Source: Anodontia alba (Eukaryota > Mollusca > Bivalvia > Lucinida > Lucinidae). Taken from it: a DNA stretch of 64,000 nt. The position numbers and the translations under genes were made by a program. Shown here one piece after another: positions 53,360 through 64,000 of the stretch (positions are counted from its first letter, which is position 1; every line of letters begins with the position of its first letter). The DNA is taken from assembly GCA_964016985.1 (NCBI GenBank), contig OZ024825.1, positions 29,751,893 to 29,815,892 of the forward strand, given 5' to 3'. Below the pieces are notes generated by a model. It searched no databases. It was not told the DNA's origin and worked only from the letters and a program-made list of their open reading frames with translations.

Positions 53360-53495
53360 CAAGGGACTGAAGTGAAGAAAAGTGACGCGATATTGGGGAC
53401 TGAAGTGAAGTAAATTGACGCGATATTGGGGGCTGAAGTGAAGAAAAGTGACGCGATATTGGGGACTGAAGTGAAGTAAAGTGATGCGATATTGC
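53360..53495. repeat. 33-bp minisatellite, 4 units
   Basis: The unit has GGGGACTGAAGTGAAG then AAAAGTGACGCGATATT. Because 33 is a multiple of three it gives an 11-residue periodic open frame, which I do not take as a gene. Confidence 0.9.
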
Positions 53496-54004
53496 AGAGA
53501 GACCTGCCTTTGCTTAGACAGTTCAGAAAATGGCGCCCAGCGCGAAAACTTAGATCCGCATGAGCACCGCACAGTCGATCAGTCTTTGCTTTCCACCTTA
53601 AGATACCTTGGATCCTTGGCTCTAATTTCCAGCGAAAACTGATCAAACTAGGCAGGCTGATCTGAGTCTTTGCCGAGCACCCAAGTCAGAAGATGCATTG
53701 TATACTATCACTTTGCACGCATATTTGCCTACCTCTGTATAGACTAGCTCCTAGACCTTGATGTCATGTATAATCACTCCTTACTATAAGCTGATTCAAA
53801 TTTATGTATGACATCTTGTATAGCCAGTCTCTAATAGTTGGTCTCTGATATCTCGAAGATCAGTTGCTGCTATCAAAGAGGTGAGGCAAGCAGTAAGTAG
53901 TAGATCGCCCTTAGTTCATTAAGTAAATTAATAATTATAATTGATTGATGAAAATAATATTGATATCCGACTAGTGGCTACTCTAACCTCTGTACTGTGT
54001 GACC
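53496..54004. other. Intergenic, nothing recognised
   Basis: No gene is supported. A piece at about 53560-53690 (CAGTCGATCAG, AGGCTGATCTGAGTC) may be an old inverted repeat. Confidence 0.35.
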
Positions 54005-54330
54005 AATAACGCTCAGCAAGATAGGTAAAACATTCATCAGACGACAATTTGGAATATTTTCCTTATTATTATTATTATTTTACATAAAATAGGCTTGGCA
54101 TATTATGCAAATTGTCTCCTTAAGACAATTTGCACGAAATGCCAACGTCTATTTCTGTTAAAGAGACAATTTGCACGAAATGCCCAAGCTCAAGATAAAG
54201 AGATATCCAGAGGATAAGGTTTGTAATCTTTGCACCTAAGCATATCTTATGAGTACTAATTAGAATCGTCTTACTGAAGCAATACCAATTGACATGCACA
54301 ATATAAGTTTTAGTGAGAAAAAAATCTAAA
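54005..54330. mobile_element. Degenerate family C and family A MITE remnants
   Basis: 54040-54180 has ATGCAAATTGTCTCCTTAAG and complement (core gamma). 54205-54330 has GAGTACTAATTAGAATCGTC (decayed core beta). Confidence 0.5.
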
Positions 54331-54403
54331 TGTTATCGCTATATATGTAGCTATAAACTCGGATAAAAAGTACAAACTCGGATAAAATAAAGAATATAAG
54401 CGC

Positions 54404-54495
54404 GTAATAATAATAATAATAATAATAATAATTAATAATAATAAATAATAATAATAATAAAATGATGATAATAATAATAATAATAATAAGTAATG

Positions 54496-54528
<33 letters not shown>

Positions 54529-54560
54529 AAAGATAATAATAATAATAATAACAATAATAG
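54404..54560. repeat. (AAT)n microsatellite, interrupted
   Basis: About 50 AAT/ATA trinucleotides with several substitutions. Confidence 0.95.
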
Positions 54561-54583
54561 AAATAAAACTCCTTATTTTTTCT

Positions 54584-54746
54584 TTAACTCTTTCACTGCC
54601 ACAGGCGATAATAGATAATAATAGGCTTTTGCAAACAGCATAGATCCAGATGAGACAGCTCATATGAGCTGTCTCAACTGGATCTACGCTGTTTGTCATT
54701 CAGTCTTTCAACTTTATATATAAACTTCTTTCCAAGCGATAGTTTA

Positions 54747-54777
<31 letters not shown>

Positions 54778-54822
54778 AGCAGACGACAAATGTCGTCTGA
54801 AATTTGGAACCGAAAGAGTTAA
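54584..54822. mobile_element. TTAA MITE family G, copy 1 (core alpha-like)
   Basis: TTAACTCTTTCACTGCCACA at the left and GGAACCGAAAGAGTTAA at the right. The core GCATAGATCCAGATGAGACA has its complement. A poly-A run lies at about 54750-54771. The right TTAA is also the left TTAA of the next element. Confidence 0.88.
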
Positions 54823-55196
54823 GGGGATTGGATACACTTAATAGATTCTCCGACAATTTTTGCACGGGTGACAAATTTCGTGACTTGCTGTTTACTTTCA
54901 TGGACACCAAATCTCTTCTGAAAAGGGATCTATTTTAAAGGGGCATAATTTGCTCCTTAGCGGTCCACTGTACAAGGTAAAACTTTGTACCACTCGGAAG
55001 AAATCTTTTTCTTTAAGAGCAGACCATTTTCAGAAGGGTCTAATAAGGAAGAATTTGTTCTTTAGCGGGTTACTCTAAAAGGGAAGAATTTGCTCCCTTT
55101 GGGAACAAATTCTTTCCTTTTAGAGTAGACCCTTTTACAGAAGACGGCAATATTAAACCTTGATAGGGTAACCTCTGAATGTATATCAGTCCCAAC
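54819..55196. mobile_element. TTAA MITE family J, copy sharing a TTAA with family G
   Basis: TTAAGGGGATTGGATACACT at the left. The core GGGAAGAATTTGCTCCC / GGGAACAAATTCTTTCC is at 55080-55121. The right end is decayed. Confidence 0.8.
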
Positions 55197-56156
55197 AAGT
55201 TCTTTATAGTGTAGACTTCCGTGGTCTATTCTATGCGAATGGGAAGCTGGTCAAGAGTTGGAACACACTTTTATTTTAAAAACACTGAAGCGCCCTCATT
55301 TTCTAGATTTTGACTGGAAGTAAATATGTATTTGTTTCTGTTTAAATGATGCGCAATCCCAAAAGTAGATATTTAAAATTAAATCTATGTGCAAGTTTCT
55401 ATGTCAAATTGAGGAATCAAAGATAACGGATCATTACATTTTTAATTTCTTTAATATATAAGGTGTAAGAATACGTTGATTTTAGGGTAGGTAGATAAAC
55501 CATTGGTTATCTCCCCATTTTGTTACATTTGAACTGTTAAAACAATGGTATTACATAATTAAAATATATGTAGTTGATCGATAGACCAAAAAATCGGTCA
55601 TATCGCACCTTTTAAAATTCAACCTCATCAGCTTGAACTTTAGGGAGAATCACCGCCTTAATCGTACAGAAGATGTCCTTTCTATTAAAATGATTTTCTG
55701 GGACATTATACTAAAACAAAATTTAATGACATAAAAGAAATTGTACTTAAGTACTTACCCATTGCGATTTTCAATTATCCACATTCAAACAAATTGCTGT
55801 TTATTTAAATATCAATGTGTTTTTCTCTGTTTAGGGCAAAATTTAAAACATATACCATAAAGATTTTTGAACACGGATTTCATTAAAAGAATCGCACAAA
55901 CCACAATAATGATTATGAAAGCAATTATATATGCTGTTTAGGTCTCTGAATACTATTAGTACAGTGAAAATTTGACGGCGTGAATAAGGATCTTTTGTAA
56001 TCTTTTCGGAGTAAATGAATGGCTTGAACTGGTTTGAATGGGTTGGTAAATACAACACCATGATAAAGAGACGTGTTACTTGATGAATTTTTCAATTTCT
56101 GATATATATTGTAGTTCTAGATAAGTAAACATTTGTTTGTTTGTTTGAGTTCCTGT
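55197..56156. other. Intergenic, nothing recognised
   Basis: AT-rich sequence without supported genes or repeats. A decayed shell GTAGTTCTAGATAAGTA lies at about 56110. Confidence 0.4.
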
Positions 56157-56357
56157 TTAACTCTTTCGCTGCCAAATTTCAGACGACATTTGTCGTCTGC
56201 TTTTAATTTTAACAAACTATCTCTTGGAAAGCAGTTTATATGTAAAGTAGAACGTCTGAATGTCAAGCAGTGTAGATCCAGATGAGACGGCTCATTATCT
56301 GAATCTATGCTGTTTGCAAATGCCTACTATTATCGCCCGTGGCAGTGAAAGTGTTAA
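56157..56357. mobile_element. TTAA MITE family G, copy 2, opposite orientation
   Basis: TTAACTCTTTCGCTGCCAAA at the left, CCGTGGCAGTGAAAGTGTTAA at the right. TTAA stands at both ends, and AGACGACATTTGTCGTCT forms a small palindrome. Confidence 0.88.
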
Positions 56358-56358
56358 A

Positions 56359-56425
56359 GTCGCGTTAATCCTTATGAGTCATTTTGTGTCGTCTCTCAGA
56401 GAAAGGGTAAAAACGGACAGAAGAG
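56359..56425 (-). mobile_element. SINE2 fragment
   Basis: GAGTCATTTTGTGTCGTCTC followed by TCAGAGAAAGGG matches the 3' part of SINE2. Confidence 0.6.
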
Positions 56426-56504
56426 CTATTCTAATGCACTCTCGTATGTGACGAGACGTCTGATTAGATAACGTCAAACATTTGCGACGTATATTCTGCT
56501 ATGT

Positions 56505-56700
56505 TTGTGTTGGGCTTTAACAACAACTCAACTCTTGTGGGTCATTTTGTGTTGTCTCCCAGAGAAAAAATATAGTAGAAGAGATGAAAGAGAGGGACAG
56601 GGAAAGAAAAGGAACAGGAATGATAGTGAAAAAACAGAAGAAATAAAAATATTCCCCCCTCTACCCTTACCTGCTACAAGGATAGCAGGCCTTGCCTAAA
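56505..56700 (-). mobile_element. SINE2, copy 3, truncated
   Basis: From GTGTTGGGCTTTAACAAC to GATAGCAGGCCTTGCC it follows SINE2. The head portion is missing. Confidence 0.8.
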
Positions 56701-56716
56701 ATTTGGTGAGCACAAT

Positions 56717-56799
56717 GTATAGCTCCAGATAAGAGGAAAACCAGATGACTATATTTTTCTAATTTCTCCACAAAAAAAAAAAAAAAAAAAAAAAAAAAA
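56717..56799. mobile_element. MITE family A left end plus 32-base poly-A
   Basis: ATAGCTCCAGATAAGAGG and TAATTTCTCCAC are the left shell and arm of family A. The core is replaced by poly-A. Confidence 0.55.
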
Positions 56800-57190
56800 G
56801 GTGCCGCGCCATGTGAAAATGGGCCTTCGAGATATAGGCCAAGATCACCAGTCTGACCAAGACCTTCGCTATCCAGAAATTAATTTCAGAATTATTGAGA
56901 TGTATATATGAGCAAATGCCCTTACCAGATTGTACGGCTCCGCTGTCCCTCTTAGCCGTTTTCTCATGGCGAGTCTCGTCAGAATTACTGAGTTGATGAG
57001 TGACACGGTGAAGTAAGGAAATTTTTGGGGCATTTTGATGAAATAGGTCGTCTCTGGGCATACGCTGAATCTGTAGACCGTGTACACAGTTAAATGACAA
57101 AATTAACAAAACTTGATCGGATTTGCACGGATGCATTTCATAGCATGTGTACTGCTTAGATTTTCTGAGAAAGTATCACAACCCTAAGTA

Positions 57191-57297
57191 CCCAGTAAGC
57201 ATTCTACATAAATCTATAGCGGGCCGTCATCGGCCCGTCAAGGTAGCTGACGGGCCGATAACGGCCCGCTGTAGATTTATGTAGAATGCTGGCTGGG
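57191..57297. mobile_element. MITE family M, 107 bp, TA duplication
   Basis: CCCAGTAAGCATTCTACATA / TATGTAGAATGCTGGCTGGG, flanked by TA. Internal GC-rich palindrome CGGGCCGTCATCGGCCCG with complement. Confidence 0.9.
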
Positions 57298-57299
57298 TA

Positions 57300-57573
57300 T
57301 TGTTACAGACAGACTGAGCAAACAGCCCAGTTAGCATTCTGCTTAACATATATCCAACCGTTATCGGCTCGACAGGTTCTATATAGATTTATATATAATG
57401 CAAGATGGGAGTGTAGACCCAGATCAGATGCCACAATGATCAGGTTCACTGTTTGCCACTCGTCCAACTATTTTTAGACACATCCACTGGAATAGTCATA
57501 TGGAGTTGTTCATTTTTGGGAGAAGAAAAAAGTAGGGCGTTAAGGTGTCCCAATGTTCAGAGCAAATACGGTA
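57300..57573. mobile_element. MITE family E, copy 8, split by a family M-like element
   Basis: GAGCAAACAG is separated from TGTAGACCCAGATCAGATGC by an 87-bp family M-like sequence (57324-57410). The right end is GCAAATACGGTA. Confidence 0.75.
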
Positions 57574-57644
57574 TTCGAAGGATACTGTGCATCGAATTTC
57601 ACCAATGTGCATCGAATTTCACCATGCACTCATGATCAAACTTA

Positions 57645-57985
57645 TTACAGCTCGAACATCTTCGGGACCATAGAAATTTGTTTGAGATATGGGTAGTTCG
57701 AGCCACTGTGGGTTAATCATGACGCCAGGTCAATAGGCGATAATTTTGGGAAATCTTTTTTCGATTTTCTACACAATAATTGTATGTTGAATGTAATCAT
57801 TAGAATCGCTTCGATGAGGCGATTCTAATGAGTACACACAGCATACAATGTCATGATAACATAAGAAAAAATCCCTGAATATTTGTTTTTTTTTTTTATC
57901 GGAAAAATTTCTTAGGGACTTAAAAACGAGTTCGAATTAACCTTGATAAACGAGTCATCGGTGTTTGAGCTATCGAACGTTTCTA
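57645..57985. mobile_element. pogo/Tigger-like MITE with core beta
   Basis: CAGCTCGAACATCTTCGGGA at the left and GAGTTCGAATTAACC towards the right. The core TGTAATCATTAGAATCGCTT with its complement is a diverged core beta. Confidence 0.6.
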
Positions 57986-57987
57986 GA

Positions 57988-58019
<32 letters not shown>
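57988..58019. repeat. Poly-A tract, about 30 bp
   Basis: An uninterrupted A run. Confidence 0.95.
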
Positions 58020-58022
<3 letters not shown>

Positions 58023-58029
58023 GTCAGCT

Positions 58030-58180
58030 TTAACGCGTATCGTGCTGGAAAAAAATAAGCGGACGACATTTTGAAATGTTTTTTTTTCTTCTTCTTTTTC
58101 CAGAAAATGGGCTTTAACGTTTCGTGCAAAGACAATTTACATGAAAGGTCGAAACCGATTTTCTAGGAAAAAAAATAAGA
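58030..58180. mobile_element. MITE family C, degenerate copy
   Basis: AAGCGGACGACATTTTGAAA and GACAATTTACATGAAAGGTC. Confidence 0.6.
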
Positions 58181-58216
58181 AATGTGCCTACTGGGTATGC
58201 AATAAAAAAAAATGCA

Positions 58217-58611
58217 AGATTATCGACATTTACCCTAAGTAACTGGACAGGCCTGAAAAAATAGTGTAGATCAAGATCAGATGCCACAGAACGCGGGTCC
58301 GTACAGGGTCTACTGTTTTCCAATCGCCCAGCAGTTTTCCAGACACATCAATATAATTAACCTTTACCACTCTCTGGGCATTTTCAGCAGACGACAGATT
58401 GATGATATTTTTCTTATTTTTCCCAGAAAACAGGATTTGACATTTCATGCAAATTGTCTCCTTAGGAGACAATTTGCATGAAATGTCAAATCCTGTTTTC
58501 TGAGAAAAATAAGAAAAATATTTCAAAATGTCGTCTGCTGAAAATTTTACCCAGAGTGCTAAGCGTTAAATGGACTTATTAGTTTTGGAGGAATAGGGTA
58601 TACCATATTTC
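58217..58611. mobile_element. MITE family E, copy 9, split by C13 (core alpha)
   Basis: ACTGGACAGGCCTGAAAAAA, decayed core alpha, then CAGACACATCAATATAATTAA where the TTAA MITE begins. The E arm resumes at ATGGACTTATTAG. Confidence 0.75.
58357..58569. mobile_element. TTAA MITE family C, best copy (C13, core gamma)
   Basis: TTAACCTTTACCACTCTCTG at the left and GAGTGCTAAGCGTTAA at the right. The two arms (about 85 bp) are almost perfect complements about the centre GTCTCCTTAGGAGAC. Confidence 0.95.
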
Positions 58612-58640
58612 ACAATGACATACTTTGTGTATTTCAACAA

Positions 58641-58876
58641 CCGGAGCCCAGTTGTTTAAAGTTAGCTTAACGAGCTCGTTAGTGGTCAAAATGTTAACTG
58701 TTCTAGTAAGTACAATATCTAATTCACAGGTATTTTTGCTGAAAAAATGTGAGTAGCTTTTGCAAATGCACATTTTTTCAGCAAAAATATGAGCGTATAT
58801 GCCATATCTATAACGATCGAAGTTTTAACGATACGTTAACTAACGATATCGTTAGTTTTGAACAACTGGGCTCCGG
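58641..58876. mobile_element. MITE family D variant
   Basis: CCGGAGCCCAGTTGTTTAAA / TTTGAACAACTGGGCTCCGG ends. The right stem arm is partly deleted. Confidence 0.9.
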
Positions 58877-59117
58877 GAGACTCATCTAAGTATCAAGACA
58901 TTAGCCCTGGCAGCTGTGGAGAAACCGATCTAAATGCACAGGGTGAACATAATTTGACAAAGTCATTGAAACATGAAAATATAGTCAGTTTTACTGTCAC
59001 ATGGTATGTTTAACTTCTCTCCTCCTGATGCAACTGTGGTCAAAGTTACTCAGAAACTGGCCAAAAAGCAAAGGGTGAGCACTGAGTTCATGACATCACT
59101 TTCACACATGCTGGGGA

Positions 59118-59713
59118 TAACATATTTGTCCCAAGTACAGACAGGCCTCAGCAAACAGTGTTTGATTGTGTTAGGGTTTAACGACACGTCAACCCTTATG
59201 GGTCATTTTGTGTCGTCTCCCAGAGAAAGGGAGAGATAGAAGAGATAGTAGAAATGATGAAAGAGAGAAACAAGGAAGAAAGAGGAACAAGAATGAAAGT
59301 GGGTCATTTTGTGTCGTCTCCCAGAGAAAGGGAGAAAAAGAGATAGAAGAGATAGTAGAAATGATGAAAGAGAGAAACAGGGAAGAAAGAGGAACAAGAA
59401 TGAAAGTGAAGAAACAGAAGCAATAAAAACATTACCCCTCTACCCTTACCGGCTACAAGGATAGCAGGCCTTGCCCAACTGTACAGCCAATATCAGTTGG
59501 ACGCCCTGGTGACATAAGATACAAACCTTCGCACAACCCGACCACCCCCTGCAAACAGTGTAGACCATGATCAGATGTGGCATCTGATCATGGTCTACAC
59601 TGTTTGTCACTCATCCAGTAGTTTCAGACACATCAACAGGTAGTAAAATGGAGTTGTTCAGATTCTAGGACAAGTATGGTAAGCAGTTTCGGTGTCCAAA
59701 TTTTGAGAGTATT
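59118..59713. mobile_element. MITE family E, copy 10, split by SINE2 (core alpha)
   Basis: ACAGACAGGCCTCAGCAAAC at the left. The core is resumed at 59551 (GCAAACAGTGTAGACCATGA with complement). TSD of the SINE lies inside core alpha. Confidence 0.85.
59162..59550 (-). mobile_element. SINE2, copy 2, with an internal duplication
   Basis: The target duplication GCAAACAGTGT flanks it at 59151-59161 and 59551-59561. An internal segment starting GGGTCATTTTGTGTCGTCTC is present twice (about 59202 and 59300). Confidence 0.88.
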
Positions 59714-59887
59714 GTTTGTCATAGGCACTCCTTTGTTTTGCACAGCCATGCTATAGGCTTGACTTCCTGTAAAAATAAACACCACCTGATAAAAGAAATT
59801 TCTTTCAGAGAGATATTAAAGAATAAAAAAAAAAAAAAAAAAAGAGAGAGAGAAAAAGAAACAAAAACAAATCCATCATTCTTTTGT

Positions 59888-60226
59888 TTGTTTGTGTTGA
59901 GGTTTTACGGCCCAGTCAACCCAACGGGGTCATGTCGAGCGCGGTCAGTTTACCTAACCACACGTTTACTGGGCAGGCTTAGTCCTCTAAGCCGTTAACC
60001 AGTATTGTGCACATTCTTTCGCCAGAAACTGATAACTGCCCTTCTTGAATCAGCGGAAGGGAGAGAATGACCGTAGAAAATATTTCATGATCAATCTCCA
60101 TGAAAGAATGTTGCCGACCTTGGAGGGGTGGGTGGGGGGGGGGCGGGGGGGCGGGTGGGAGGGCGGGACGAGGGTTGAACCTGCAACCTCCTGGTCTCCA
60201 GTCGGACTGAGCCACCGAGGCCGGAT
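59888..60226 (-). mobile_element. SINE1, copy 5, with a G-rich insertion
   Basis: It is flanked by the perfect 13-bp duplication ATCATTCTTTTGT (59875-59887, 60227-60239). A G-rich low-complexity run expands the body at about 60123-60172. Confidence 0.93.
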
Positions 60227-60239
60227 ATCATTCTTTTGT

Positions 60240-60805
60240 AATTCTCGCATTGTTGTCACCCACTTTGCTCACTGTTGTGTTTATGTATTCCTCGTTTCCT
60301 TGTACAAGGGCTAGAATTGTGGTCACCTTCAACTGTTGCCCATTTTGTTTTCTATCAGTTTGTATTTTCAATAGATATTTGTTTTGTATTTATGTTAGGA
60401 GCTGCAGCAGAAGAGTGAGCTTGTGGTCCCGTCAAACCAGGTTAAAGTCCCCAAACAGTTTTACTTTTGACCGTTCGAAAACGGTATTTCTGTTATGGGT
60501 TCTCTTCATTTTTGTTTGTCCCTTTTCCATTAAAAGGCAGTTTCGTTTCATTAATGTTTCATGTCATTCAAACCTTATTCATTGCCTTGATAGGGCTGTG
60601 TTCTATGATTATGACCTTTCCTGGGCACCACCAATTTTATATTATTTTCACATGGCTATTTTCAAAATAACAAAACATAAAAACATGACCATAATATTTA
60701 TTTCTTTGCAGAATAACATACAGAGGACATGCTAACACATGCTAACCACTGGAGCCACCTCCAAATACAACTACATGCTTAACTGTTTACAGCAGGCATG
60801 TACAG
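60240..60805. other. Intergenic, no supported gene
   Basis: A plus-strand open frame at 60250-60735 has no recognisable family and an unlikely composition (many Phe, Cys and Ile), so it is not called. Confidence 0.4.
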
Positions 60806-60978
60806 TGGAATCTTCATGAACTGTCACCACATAATAACAGTGCTGTCCCTATAACAGCCACTTGTCTAAGTTCACTGAGAGCTGTTTTATTGTATGTTAA
60901 CCTCTCTTCAACTGCCACCTCTCTTCAACAAGTTTTGTGTCCTCTGAAGAACGGCTGTTGTACAGAAGCTGCAATGTA
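60806..60978. mobile_element. pogo/Tigger-like MITE (family L), partial
   Basis: CAGTGGAATCTTCATGAACT at the left, with CTGTCACCAC and AACAGCCACTTG motifs like those at 4685-4870. Confidence 0.5.
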
Positions 60979-60982
60979 ATTG

Positions 60983-61196
60983 TTCACCCTGCTCCTGCTG
61001 AACTCAGATGTTCCCTGCCTTTGCAAACAGTGTAGATCCAGATCAGTTGGCTTCTGAAGAAGCCAACTGATCTGGATCTGCACTGTTTGTCATTAAGTAT
61101 GTGAATTTGTATCAACAACCTGGATCAAGCAAACTGATTGGCTGACAATTAGAAGTGGGCTTGGCATTTTAATTTATTCAGCATGACAAGGGTTAA
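60983..61196. mobile_element. TTAA MITE family B, copy 5 (core alpha)
   Basis: The left TTAA is mutated to TTCA; the right end TTCAGCATGACAAGGGTTAA is intact. The core GTGTAGATCCAGATCAGTTG has a perfect complement. Confidence 0.9.
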
Positions 61197-61495
61197 TAAC
61201 ACTGAAAATAGCTCAATAGTATTTATCTAAAGCTATGGATTATGTCATATGTTTTATTTGAAGGAGCTAACTCCTACATGTACATGTATCAGTAAGTAAA
61301 TGGGTATAACTCTATAATTTTTTCCAAGCAAATACAAGTGTGACAGATATGTGATTCCACATTTTTTTCTGTACAAAGATTATATACATGCAAATGTACA
61401 CAATTTTTACAAATGAAAGACATGATTTTTAAACTTAATATCACAAAGAACATTTAGGCAATCCTGCTTGAAAAACAAAACAAAATCATCTGATC
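61197..61495. other. Intergenic, nothing recognised
   Basis: No gene or repeat is supported. Confidence 0.4.
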
Positions 61496-61680
61496 TTAAC
61501 CCATTATAACAAAATCATCTGATTTTAACCCAGAACGCTGCATCTGATCACGTTCCACTGTTTACAAATAGTTTAGTCATTTTTCTCTGGAAATATCTAA
61601 ATCTCATAGCCGCACATACCTAAAATTGAACTCTTCCAATATATAGTGTAGGCGAGTCTATTCAGTATACAATGGGTTAA
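61496..61680. mobile_element. TTAA MITE family F, copy 2
   Basis: TTAACCCATTATAAC at the left and ATACAATGGGTTAA at the right. The inner arm ACAAATAGTTTAGTCATTTT matches copy 1. The core is decayed. Confidence 0.8.
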
Positions 61681-62218
61681 AAACTATTGCATATATCTTT
61701 GCGACTCCTTTACAGAAAATCACCAGGCCCAATGAATTTTTTTTTTTAACTTGGGTTTACGGCCTCACTTATATCGGGCCGATCACTCATCAAAGGTCGG
61801 CGAAAACCAGAGAACCCCGGGAAAAAACACCTGAATATCCGTAAGCAGAGCTTGGCTGTCCCACATGTGACTCAATGAAAGACATGGACAAAGAAAGCTG
61901 ATCAAGGTAATCAAAGCAGTAAAATGCACTTGTACATATGCTCTGCCTAATATAACTAATAAGCTTATAAAAGGGAATTCTAATGCATTTGCGTATGTCT
62001 GATTGTATAATGTAAAAATTTTGCGACGGTATATACATGGCTGTGGTATTATTCCCCCCTCTTGTTAGTGCAGCTGTCGGTATATACAATTTTTCAGATT
62101 CTAAACTGACAATAGCAATGATCTGTGACAGCACAAGTGCATAGGCTAGTCTAGTCCTGTGTGCATATGACACAGGGCATGATTTTACTATTGCAGCTCT
62201 AGATTTAACTACTAAGTA
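61681..62218. other. Intergenic, nothing firmly recognised
   Basis: A minus-strand open frame at 62173-61790 has no known family. GACTCAATGAAAGACATGGA does not mark any repeat I can name. Confidence 0.35.
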
Positions 62219-62546
62219 CGGCTGACTCTCGCTATCTCAAACTCGCTTATCTTGAATAACCGCTTATCTCGAAGTGAAAATCTTGTCCCTGCCTAAACAT
62301 GAAAATCTAACAAAAAAAAAATATTGTGGAAAAGAGGAGAAATTGCTCCTAAGGAGAAATTCCTCATCTTTTCCGCAATATTTTCAATATCTATCTAAAT
62401 TCAAGAGTCCAATTACATATATATTTGTTAAATGTGATAAATCGAATTATTTTTTCCTCAATTCTTCAAATCTGATATGCCGAGGTACGGATATCTCGAA
62501 GTATTTCAGAGAGTCCCTTGGAATTCGAGATAACTAGAGCCATCTG
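62219..62546. mobile_element. pogo/Tigger-like MITE (family L), complete
   Basis: CTGACTCTCGCTATCTCAAA at the left pairs with a mirror ending CGAGATAACTAGAGCCATCTG, flanked by TA on both sides. Core GGAGAAATTGCTCCTAAGGA. Confidence 0.8.
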
Positions 62547-62589
62547 TACTTTAGTTTTGAAAAGAATGATTAAATGGAATGCCCTGTGT

Positions 62590-63535
62590 TGATAAAAGAA
62601 ACAGGCTTGCAGATACTGTTAATAACCTAATAAAACAAGCAGCCTTATTAAAAGGAACAGGCATGAGGAATGCAGTTACTGTTAACATCCCAGTGAAACA
62701 GCCTTTTTAAAAGGAACAGGTGTGCAGTTACTGTTAACATCCCAGTGAAACAGCCTTATTAAAAGGAACAGGTATGCAGTTACTGTTAACATTCCAGTGA
62801 AACAAGCAGCCTTATTTAAGACACAAGCTTGTAAATACTATTATTATACTAATGAGACAAACAGCCTTATTAAAAAGAACAAGCCAGCAGATTTGTACTG
62901 TTATTAATGAAACAAGCAGCATTACTGAGCAGAACAAGCTTGCAGATACTGGAATTACTGTTATGAAACAAGCAGCAGTACTGAGCGGAACAAGCTTGCA
63001 GATACTGGAATTACTACAATGAAACAAGCAGCATTACTGAGCAGAACAAACTTGCAGATACTGGAATTACTGTAATGAAACAAGCAGCAGTACTTAGCGG
63101 AGCAAGCTTGCAGATACTGGAATTAATTTCATGAAACAAGCAGTATTACTGAGCGGAACAAGCTTGCAGATACTGGAATTACTACAATGAAACAAGCAGT
63201 ATTACTTAGTGGAACAAACTTGCAGATACTGGAATTACTGTAATGAAACAAGCAGCAGTACTTAGCGGAGCAAGCTTGCAGATACTGGAATTAATTTCAT
63301 GAAACAAGCAGTATTACTGAGCGGAACAAGCTTGCAGATACTGGAATTACTACAATGAAACAAGCAGTATTACTTAGTGGAACAAACGTGCAGATACTGG
63401 AATTACTGTAATGAAACAAGCAGCAGTACTTAGCGGAGCAAGCTTGCAGATACTGGAATTAATTTCATGAAACAAGCAGTATTACTGAGCGGAACAAGCT
63501 TGCAGATACTGGAATTACTGTAATGAAACAAGCAG
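62590..63535. repeat. 56-bp minisatellite with 168-bp higher-order repeat
   Basis: Monomers around AACAAGCTTGCAGATACTGG then AATTACTGTAATGAAACAAG. From about 62930 on, three distinguishable monomers repeat as a 168-bp block (GTAATGAAACAAGCAGCAGT at 63072, 63240 and 63408). Older, diverged monomers lie at 62590-62900. Confidence 0.92.
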
Positions 63536-63653
63536 CTGACTACATTTCCGAAACAAAATAAAATGTAGTTTAAACTGAATATATTCCACAATGCTGAGAT
63601 TACTGATAAAATATGAATCAGCCTATGCAATCTTCTGTTAGAAATAGCCATCA

Positions 63654-63908
63654 GGGCCCAGTTGTTCAAAGCTAACAATGTCGTTAGTTAATACATGTAG
63701 TTAACGATTCGTTAAAATTTACATCCAGTGATACGCAAATATGCTGAAATTTTTTGTTGAAAAAATGTGAGTAGCTTTTGCAGTGCAGCTACTCACATTT
63801 TTTTCAGCAAAAAATATCAGAATATTGTATATTGAATCCGCTAATATAGTTAACGAAATGACCCTTAACGAGCTCGTTAAGTTAACTACGCTTTGAACAA
63901 CTGGGCCC
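63654..63908. mobile_element. MITE family D, complete copy
   Basis: GGGCCCAGTTGTTCAAAGCT at the left, GAACAACTGGGCCC at the right. The loop is shortened to TTGCAGTGCAGCTAC. Confidence 0.93.
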
Positions 63909-64000
63909 AGAAGTTTACAAACAGGGCTTAGATAAGAGTATTCAAATTCACACTTTGCTTTACATACTTTATGGCATCTCATCAGAAAACTCAACAAGGA

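Noticed and set aside
60121..60170. G-quadruplex regulatory element
   Set aside because: The G-rich run is a low-complexity expansion inside a SINE copy and has no gene next to it.
60250..60735. 161-codon plus-strand frame
   Set aside because: No recognisable motifs, biased composition and no splice context. Most likely chance.

Overview
The window is animal nuclear DNA, AT-rich and intron-bearing. Two recognisable host genes (Mediator subunit MED23 and a myosin regulatory light chain), tRNA-derived SINEs with simple-repeat tails, 180-bp tandem-unit composite elements and very dense MITEs point to a marine bivalve mollusc. The species is inference. No prokaryotic, CRISPR or operon structure is present.

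Layout. 1-2.5 kb: decayed DIRS-like retrotransposon ORF, minus strand. 4.25-15.6 kb: the first six coding exons of MED23 on the minus strand, with a 4-kb intron 2 and an intron 1 that holds a decayed LINE. The rest of MED23 must lie left of the window. 16.3-19.4 kb: a second decayed LINE carrying two DNA-transposon insertions, one of which restores the reading frame when excised in silico. 20.3-26.7 kb: a complete four-coding-exon myosin regulatory light chain gene, plus strand, whose introns are full of MITEs. 28.3-30.1 kb and 38.2-39.8 kb: composite elements built of about 180-bp tandem units. 40.3-44.5 kb: a minisatellite array whose unit changes from about 58 bp to 40 bp. 45.66-46.67 kb: an unrecognised 315-aa protein gene, minus strand. 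47-64 kb: almost wholly repeats, including a cluster of five TTAA-bounded MITEs, microsatellites, SINEs and a 3 x 56 bp higher-order minisatellite.

The dominant signal is a large population of fold-back (palindromic) MITEs. I name the families A to O for this window. Each has an outer shell (terminal inverted repeats) and an inner palindromic core. Many shells end in TTAA plus CCC or GGG, as expected for piggyBac-type elements. The same core recurs in several unrelated shells and one shell carries two different cores, so cores and shells look as if they have been exchanged. Many copies are nested, and several sit within 9-24 bp of host splice sites.

The two known genes do not form a functional unit: MED23 is a Mediator tail subunit for RNA polymerase II transcription, and the light chain regulates non-muscle or smooth-type myosin II. 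All exon models come from reading splice sites and recalling family sequences. No search was run.
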